Origin: Acanthamoeba sp. SK_2022b
Taxonomy: Eukaryota > Discosea > Longamoebia > Acanthamoebidae
NCBI GenBank assembly: GCA_027943245.1
Contig: JANDJZ010000014.1
Span: forward strand, 1-22,606
Direction: 5' to 3'
DNA: 22,606 bases
Part shown: positions 8,954 to 15,635 of the stretch, piece after piece
Numbering within the stretch: the first letter of the stretch is position 1
Layout of the letters: each line of letters begins with the position of its first letter
The notes under the pieces: generated by a model
Told to the model about the DNA's origin: nothing
Seen by the model: only the letters and a program-made list of their open reading frames with translations
The model's database searches: none
Made by a program: the position numbers and the translations under genes

Positions 8954-10733
8954 CTAAAAGAGAGAAGGCATATCAGGAGGGATATGCATGGAGATATCAA
9001 ACTCTGTGGGCATACCCTGAGTACATGAAGATTTCCAGGCAAAGAGGTGACCTGGAACTGCAGACAGCCAGCAGTTTAGGCTCTTGATCTTGTGGAGAGT
9101 TTTTACCTTGAGCCTTGGGGCAGAGAGAGCCTGGGCAGGGTAGGCTAGATGCTTGTCAATGGTGTTGAGGACTTGAATGAGGGTGGCTGGAGTGCTGACT
9201 GGTCGCTGCTGGTTCCTCCTGATGGTGGTTACCTGCTTCTTGCCATGGGAGGCAGCATCACACACTCTGCCCATGATAGGCAATGAAGAAGTTGTAGATG
9301 AAGAAGAAGTGAGGAAAGTGCTGCTGAAGCTGGGACAGGATCCACATATTGGCGCTGACTCAAAAGTGATGAGGCCCTCCATCAGTCCAGATGTGGATGG
9401 TGTCGATGTTGGAGAAGAAGTCATGCTGCATCAGGTCCTGCCACACACCTAAACCCAAGTTAATGAGCACCACATGTTGAAGTAGAGGACTTACCTGCAA
9501 CAAAGTTGACATCATTTGAGATGCCTTCTTCACCAATGTAGTGGATGTAGATTCGTTGAAGATTGTCCACAGCAGCTGGGTCATAGAGGTGGATGACCAC
9601 AACCAGGTCCTGGCAGAACCCTTTCTCAAGCCAGAACTTGGAGAAGTCCATGACTACCAGGGTCTCATTGGCCTTGCCTCCTGCAATCTGCTCCTTGTTC
9701 TTGAGATAGGCCTGAGTCTGCAAGCTCCACAGATGCTACTCAACAGACCAAGTTAGTAACTCTTGAGGAAAGTTAAGAGGAGCATGTACCTGATGTTCTT
9801 CCACTTTTGCCCTTTTTTCAGGAGGGAGTGTAGGGTCTGTAGCTGCCTGGCAGTGGGGACAGAACTCTGGATTCTTCAAGTTCTTGATGTTGTGGTTCTT
9901 GTACAACACCTAAATAAAAGAGAATAATACTAGTAAGTGGCTCTGCTCCATTGGGGCAAAGAGGCATGTACCTTGTAGATAAAGAAAGTCTTGCTGAGAG
10001 GCTGCTGATCTGGAGCAATCTCAAGTGCTTTCTCTCTGTAGTTGTGGTAGAACTGGTCGTCATCTTGAAGCTTGAGTCGATGAGCACGTCCACTTCGAAA
10101 GGGAGCATGGAGGTCGATTATCTGCTCTGCAAGCTCCAGCCGTTCTTCGCTCACCCGCTGCCTGGTTGTTTTGGCTGGATACTTGATCTTGAGCAGAGGA
10201 GGATGTTGTAGATTCTTGGCTCGCTGGTAGGAGGATGGAGATGTCTTGAAGAGCTGGAGAGCTGTCGATCGAGGTAGCTTCTTGAAGAGGAAGTGGTAGA
10301 GAGAGAGTCAATATGGGCTTGCTGTAGGCAAGCTTGCCAGCAGTTCTTGGATATTGGCTACCACTTGCTGGTTCACCTCACCATCTGTAGCCTTCTCCTT
10401 CTCCTTCTCCTTCTCCTTCAACTCCATAACAGCCATCTCAACCAAATCTTTTAGTTGTGATTTTTCAATCTCCAACTTAATGATTTTTTTATTGGCATGC
10501 TGTAAGGCAATGCCAACATTGGTGAGGGTGTTGGTGAGCTCTGCAACAAGTGCACCACTCTCCTTGAGTTGGGCCTGCAAATTCGTAATCTGATTTTCCA
10601 ATCTCCGCTGAGATGAGACAAAATCTTCAGATTTTATTGACTCATCACGTCGTCGCTGCCGTCGTTTTTCGTTTCGCTTTGCCTTCTGCTCCTCTGAGTA
10701 AACTCTCTTCTTCGTCTCCACCTCACTCGCCAT
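8954..10733 (-). pseudogene. Broken DDE-type transposase gene
   Basis: Exons (minus): 10377-10733, 9972-10280, 9790-9909, 9495-9735, then 9448 down to about 8954. The first exon encodes a lysine/glutamate-rich coiled coil (MASEVETKKRVYSEEQKAKR). A helical region and a CPHC zinc-knuckle-like motif follow. The catalytic region has VVMDFSKFW (first acidic residue) and IHIWTDGGPHHF (second), then YNFFIAYHG and VCDAASHGKK, an order common to eukaryotic cut-and-paste transposases; I do not assign the superfamily. Two lesions break it. An in-frame TGA (9360-9362) sits just after GGPHHF, one C-to-T change from an Arg codon. A 2-nt loss in a GT run near 9260 puts YHGQSV and VCDAASHG in different frames. 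The last part is read in the shifted frame to a stop at 8954. It is therefore probably inactive. Confidence 0.65.
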
Positions 10734-10828
10734 CCTCTTTGTCACTGTCGCTCGCCTGGAGAAATGGCGAGTGGGAGCCAGCACCCAATGTCGGCTCCCA
10801 CTTTATGTCTGGCGTTTTTTTCGTTTGC

Positions 10829-10868
10829 ACCAAACAGTTTCGGAAAGGTCACCTTCGGAGTTATCGGG
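10829..10868 (+). repeat. Right inverted repeat of the 8.8-10.9 kb transposon
   Basis: CCAAACAGTTTCGGAAAGGT then CACCTTCGGAGTTATCGGG. Reverse complement of the left copy at 8783-8820 with three small indels. Just inside it is TGGCGTTTTTTT (about 10810-10821). Confidence 0.65.
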
Positions 10869-11191
10869 ACATAGCATTCACTTTTGTGAAATTTATTTTC
10901 TTTAAAGATTAAAAATGCTATCTCAAATATGCATATGATGACCTTAACTCAATTTTATCTATCCAAAATTAGAATTCAAAATCAGTTTTAAAATGGCTGT
11001 ACCTCTCATTTGATGATACAGGCGGTTTGTCTACGCCTTCTACTCACTCACCAACATGATCAGCTTTCTGGCAGGCATCCTTATGTTCTCCAGCTCCCTG
11101 ACCCAGTACTCCAGGACATGCACTGTTGGTGACCTCCTACCAATCCACCCTTAACCTCCTCTATTATCAAATGTGAGGTTGAAAATGACTG
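10869..11191. other. AT-rich spacer between two elements
   Basis: About 320 bp between the inverted repeats of two transposon-like elements. It includes an 18-bp inverted pair of its own, 11001-11018 and 11162-11179. No gene supported. Confidence 0.4.
11001..11179. repeat. Short inverted repeat pair, motif recurs at 12252
   Basis: ACCTCTCATTTGATGATA (11001-11018) is the reverse complement, with two mismatches, of TATTATCAAATGTGAGGT (11162-11179). The same word recurs as TATTATCAAATGAGAGGT at 12252-12269. The two direct copies share a longer CCTCTATTATCAAATG start. Possibly a footprint of a small non-autonomous element. Confidence 0.45.
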
Positions 11192-11236
11192 GCGTTTTTT
11201 GGTGCAATCATTCCTTGGAATGAAGCACTATCAGGG
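11192..11236 (+). repeat. Left inverted repeat of the 11.2-13.6 kb element
   Basis: GGCGTTTTTTGGTGCAATCA followed by TTCCTTGGAATGAAGCACTA. It matches the reverse complement of about 13557-13602 over about 45 bp with roughly one mismatch in five. The core TCATTCC..GGAATG is itself palindromic. Confidence 0.65.
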
Positions 11237-11985
11237 GAATTACTCAAATTAATCACACACAGCAATTGTAATATCAAGATTGCAATCATTTCGGGTGGGT
11301 AAAGGCATGTCGGAAGCAATAAAACATATTTTAATTGGGTAAAATTCCAGTTTTTGTTACCCCACAATTCATTTTAGAAGGTGGATATAATGGTCTTAAT
11401 TTTTGGTGTAGCAAAAGGAAGTTAAATTTACGATGGGCTAACAAAACCAGGTGGTGTGCAGGTTGTTGTTGTTATTTAGTAGAGATTGGATGGTGGTTTA
11501 GTGTTGAGGTGTTCAACCTCTGATTAGCATGAAGTCACCAAATAGTTATGTGTAATTGTGCAAGGGTGAGAGCCCAATGTGCCAGTGGTGTGCACAGTAC
11601 AACACATGATGGGCAAGTGGATAATATTTGAGGCGAAATGTTGTTGGTATAAGGGCAACAAATCAGATGGAGATATTGTTGTATTTGGATTGTGTATGTG
11701 TACATGGTCCACATTGGAATTGGAGAAAGATTAAGAAAATAGGATCCATTGATTTTGTCATGGGCCAACTGTTACAAGTACCCTGCTGGCCTGTGCTACG
11801 AATTTTTGGGCCAACTCTCATGCATGTCCAAAAGCTGCTTTTGTAGTGCAGGTCTCATGTGGTTGTTCAGGTCAGGTGTCTTAATCATGGGCACACTTGT
11901 CATGAACAAAGAATGGAATCCCCTACTCTATATGTGGAGAATTCCAACTTTGGAAAGCATGCATTCTCAGTCCAGTTAAAACACC

Positions 11986-12270
11986 ACCAGTGTCAATACT
12001 CATGATGTATAGTGTATGATCAGTATCACAGTGTTACACTGAGAAGATCACTAACCTGGTCATGCCATGTCCTCATTCCTTCTAGTCATCCCTCCATCCT
12101 CTATCTGCAGGCTGACAACTGTTGGTCAGAAAACAAGGATGTGTTAATGCTGGTATTCCTATCCTTGCTGGTGGCACTGGACATATTTCAAGAAGTTTTT
12201 CTTACTTGTTGGCCACACATGAAGGATCAGTGGTGCAAATGCAATGGCCTCTATTATCAAATGAGAGGTC
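11986..12270 (+). pseudogene. Remnant of a transposon protein with a DUF7869-like block
   Basis: The plus-strand frame gives ...YLQADNCWSENKDVLMLVFL, then SLLVALDIFQEVFLTCWP. This follows the pattern 'lQ-DN-..ENKN....fl-LV..g.F..v...f-VGHTHEDIDQ' of a widespread eukaryotic transposon-encoded family (DUF7869-like; recognised from memory of the pattern). The diagnostic VGHT is present only in the neighbouring frame (CTTGTTGGCCACACA, about 12206-12220) and is followed by TGA, so the copy carries a frameshift and a stop. No intact start or full-length frame exists. Confidence 0.5.
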
Positions 12271-12420
12271 CTGTCATTTTTAAATTGATTTTTATTTCAA
12301 GATTTAGCTCCTCAAACTCCACACCTCCCTCCCTTTTTGCAAAGATAAATTTACTTTTGGTTGAAAAATGCCAACTCATTTTTTTGGGCAAATCCAAAGA
12401 TAATGCATTTTGAAAGATGT

Positions 12421-13480
12421 CAACTTATATATCCAGCATAACCCATGTTACAATGCGTACTGTGGCCACTTCTCCAACAGTAACAACAAGTATCACTTAG
12501 GACTGCAAGGGCATTGAGTTGGCAGCATGGGGTCATGAAGCACAAGCTGTTTTTTTGACAAGTGGCGGTCACAGCAGCAATGGTGGTTTTAGTGATGTCG
12601 GAGTTAGAAGCAGTCAAGAAGGTCAGTCATCCAGTCCCCATCACCCTTACTCAGTAGGCACCTTGAAGAAACATGACAGCTGTCTACCCAAATGCTGCTG
12701 CTGCTTGCACACAGAACACAAAATGGCTCTGCACTTTCTTCATCTCCTTCACCTCTTAATGCTGCCTGTCAGGCATGTGCAGGTAAGAGCTGCTTCATTG
12801 ATGGCATGGCATCAAGGTGTTGCCAGTGCACCTCCTTCACCACACACATGCTTGCTTGCAACCATAGTGAATACATGTGAAGTGTTCATACAGCTCCTGT
12901 TCACCACACATCACCACCTGCCATCTGGCCATGTATGAGCATGTGATGCTGATGGCCTTCTTGGGGTTTATGCTTGCTATAACATTGCATATGTGTATGC
13001 AATGCTCATGCACCTCCTTCACCACAAAAAAGCCTTCAATTTGGTCGTGTGTGGGCAGTTGATGTTGGAGGTCTTCACGCCATTTATGAAGAGGTGTATT
13101 AGGACTATGTATGAGCAGGATGACATTGTGCCAAGTGCAATGGGGTTTTTCCCTGAACCACCCATCAGCAATGATTGGACATTGGCTTTGCATGGGCAAA
13201 TACTGGAAGTTTACAGTTTCAGGTGATGTATGGTCCATTCAGGGGTTTGTCTCCCTTCCTTTTTTGTCTTAGTGGTACAACACCAAACCACCTCCCCAAC
13301 ATCTGAATGACAACAGAGATGCCTACCCCAGCTGGTTTTGTAACACCATCTGTAAATTTAACTTCATTTTCACAACAAAAAAACCGACCCTCATTTTTTG
13401 CGCCTCTCCATTGACTTTTACTTCAATAAAATGAAATATTTTACCTCATTAAAATCCATTTTATTGCACATAACAAACAA
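12421..13480. other. Non-coding interior of the decayed element
   Basis: AT-rich, stop-filled sequence with short CAC/CTT-rich repeats. Open frames of up to 133 codons occur (for example minus 12837-13238), but they have no recognisable motif, skewed composition and no splice context. I see no gene here. Confidence 0.5.
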
Positions 13481-13542
13481 TTATCCTACCTAAAATATTG
13501 TAAACTTAAAATTACCCTACCTAAAATATTGTAAACTTAAAA
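13481..13542. repeat. Two-copy 31-bp tandem repeat
   Basis: The 31-bp units 13481-13511 and 13512-13542 differ at one position (TTATCCTACC versus TTACCCTACC, then TAAAATATTGTAAACTTAAAA in both). They lie just inside the right inverted repeat of the element. Confidence 0.9.
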
Positions 13543-13556
13543 TTACAATTGTTACT

Positions 13557-13602
13557 CAGATACCACTGCATTCCTGGGAATGAGTGCACAAAAAAACGCC
13601 AT
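13557..13602 (-). repeat. Right inverted repeat of the 11.2-13.6 kb element
   Basis: Read on the minus strand it begins GGCGTTTTTTTGTGCACTCA, then TTCCCAGGAATGCAGTGGTA, matching the left copy at 11192-11236. Confidence 0.65.
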
Positions 13603-14075
13603 CAACAAGATTGAACAACAAGGCGCCATCACCATGCGCGCCCTTAATTCACAACACCAGTCCAATGTGGGCCACAAAGAAGGGCACGCCCAACTTCAGT
13701 ACCTACTCCAAGAATGTGGTACGTGTGGTGTGGTATCACATATCTGCACTTGCATGCTTGGAGAATACACATGGGAGACTTTTGAAGTGCTATGGCCTGC
13801 GGTTGTTGATGTCATCATTTGATTGATGCCCTTGTTGTTGCATTTGTTCTCACTGGTGCTAAAGCCTCATCAGTTGGGCACTGCAGAAGGCATACACAGT
13901 CTTCCATGACCTTAAGCAGTACACAGAAGTCCTAAAGTGTGTGTCACCCTCAAATCTGCTGCGTGTTGGATCTGTGTCCTGCTTTTTTGGTGTGTGCAGT
14001 TCTGATGTGTATTGGAGTTGTGTCCTGCTAGTTGTTTGCTCAAGTCCACCAAGTAAAGGATTTTATTCTTGCCTT
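13603..14075. other. Intergenic stretch without a supported gene
   Basis: About 470 bp between the transposon end and the reverse-transcriptase remnant. Frames of up to about 80 codons are open on the plus strand (13580-13826) but match nothing I recognise. Composition resembles decayed mobile DNA. Confidence 0.35.
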
Positions 14076-14280
14076 TTTTCGTTTTTCCAAATCCACATGC
14101 ATCAGATTTGCTGACATCCCAAATGTGGTGGGCACCCATGTGCACCCCATGAGGTGTTGGTGGGTGGGTTGGACTGGCATGTGAAAAAATTCGTCCTTCA
14201 GGTCTGTTAGATGTGTGCCAGTCCCCTTGTATTTGAACTTTGGGGCTTTGATGTAGCTGTTGGTGACGTAGTGGGCCTTG
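14076..14280 (-). pseudogene. Reverse-transcriptase fragment from a retroelement
   Basis: The minus strand reads ...YIKAPKFKYKGTGTHL, then TDLKDEFFHMPVQPTHQHLM, then WVPTTFGMSANL, up to a TGA. The DLKD-x-F-H-x-P-V block followed by a short loop and FGMS resembles palm motifs of DIRS/Ty3-type reverse transcriptases (DLKDAYFHIPIHP...LPFGLS). No YxDD box or flanking gag/integrase is visible, and the open stretch is only about 68 codons after an upstream TGA. It is a fragment; the element class is uncertain. Chance similarity is possible but unlikely for this motif. Confidence 0.42.
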
Positions 14281-14597
14281 TGGGGTCAACCTGGCTGTCT
14301 GCCTTGAGCTCAGACCAACTTGCCCTTGACGATGGAGCCCTTCTGGTCTTGGAACAAGGACTCACATGCTGCTGTTGATGAGGGTCCCGGGTGACCATAG
14401 TAATGTATGTTGGCAGCCTACACTTCATCCTTGCACTCAATGCTATGCACCTTCATTGTGAGGGGTGCCTTTCTTCATGTGACTCTCACCGCTTATCAAG
14501 CATGGGCCCACGCGGCAACGACTTGGGAAGGTGACGAAACGCATGGTATTGAACAAACATACAGAAAGAAACAAAACCTTGACCGACTGGGGATGGT
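14281..14597. other. Spacer upstream of the RAD5 stop codon
   Basis: About 320 bp, probably the 3' flank of RAD5 plus further retroelement decay. No gene or clear poly(A) hexamer seen on the minus strand just after the RAD5 stop. Confidence 0.35.
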
Positions 14598-15581
14598 TCA
14601 GTCGCGGAAGAGGAGGCGAAGCTCCTCAATTCGGATCTGGCGGAGCTCCTTGTTACGCATCATGACGCCCTGGGCCAGCTGCTTCTTCTTCTGCTGCAGC
14701 TCGAGGATGCGCTCCTCGATAGTGTCTTTCACGACGAACCGGGTCACCACCACGGGCCGCACTTGGCCCAGCCGGTGGACGCGGTCGATGGCCTGGTCCT
14801 CCGTGGCCGGGTTCCACCACGGGTCGAGCAGGAAGACGTGCGACGCCGTCGTCAAGTTGAGGCCCAGACCGCCGGCCTTCATCGATACCAGGAACACGTT
14901 CACTCCCGGGTCGGTGCGGAACGTGCGGATGTGGTTCTCGCGGTGGGCCTGCGGCATGCTGCCGTCCAATCGCACGAAGCGGATGCCGGCCTCCTGTAAG
15001 GGAATCTCCACCAGGTCCAACTGCAGGTTCCAAACTAAGGGGTCAGCCACTGCCACCGCACCGGAGCGCGGAAGGGAGGGGCGAGTGGGGGGGGAGAGGG
15101 AGAGAGAGAGAGAGACGAACCATGGAAGTCCACTGGGAGAACACAATGGACTTGATGGTGGGATCTCGAGCGAGGAGGTCGCACAGGGACTGCATCAGGG
15201 CGTCGATCTTGGTGGAGCTCTTCCACTTGGCGGCGAGCGCGGCCTTGTGGTTGATGCCATCAATGGAGGCCGCAGGGTCGGCCGGCATGTTGTCCTTGTC
15301 GGGCTTGGGGAGCGGGATGAGGTCATTGGGGAGGACCTGTTGGTTGCAGGTCGGGCAGCACGAGGTCCCGGGCGAGGCGAGGAGATGGCGGAGAATGCAG
15401 GCCTTGCAGAAGACGTGCGCGCACGGCGTGAGAGCGGGCTCGTCCACCGGCTCGAGGCAGATCACGCACTCCTCGTCCGCCCATCGCGTGAGTAGTTCTC
15501 GCAGCGGCGGCGGCGGTGCCACAGCGTGTCCCGCGCGTAGTTCGGCCAAATAGCGCATCATCAACTGTCATTATGTGTCAT

Positions 15582-15635
<54 letters not shown>

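Larger units (their letters stand above)
8783..10868 (-). mobile_element. Degenerate DNA transposon bounded by inverted repeats
   Basis: A segment of about 2.1 kb whose ends are inverted copies of one another and which encloses one decayed transposase gene on the minus strand. The terminal pair is CCCGATAACTCC... and ...GGAGTTATCGGG. No clear target-site duplication is visible next to the repeats (GATTT on the left, ACATA on the right), so the exact ends are uncertain. Diverged similarity beyond the core suggests longer original ends. Confidence 0.6.
11192..13602 (+). mobile_element. Decayed 2.4-kb transposable element
   Basis: AT-rich segment bounded by inverted repeats beginning GGCGTTTTTT. 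Inside is one recognisable coding remnant on the plus strand (about 11986-12270). The rest contains many stops in all frames and short internal repeats, for example TGCACCTCCTTCACCACA at 12827-12844 and again at 13009-13026. No target-site duplication is obvious. It is unrelated in sequence to the 8.8-10.9 kb element except for the shared GGCGTTTTTT word. Confidence 0.55.

Noticed and set aside
9360..9362. TGA read through as selenocysteine in the transposase
   Set aside because: A second frame lesion lies 100 nt away, the site would not be a natural Sec position, and decay explains both.
10308..10376. Frameshift or stop in the transposase N-terminal exon
   Set aside because: A GTGAAC donor at 10376 and a pyrimidine-rich acceptor ending at 10281 remove the stop in phase, so this is an intron.
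12837..13238. 133-codon minus-strand frame in the decayed element
   Set aside because: No motif, made of repeat-rich sequence, antisense to the element's only recognisable remnant.
14407..15495. 362-codon plus-strand frame
   Set aside because: Antisense to RAD5 RING and helicase exons, crosses RAD5 introns, and has no recognisable domain.
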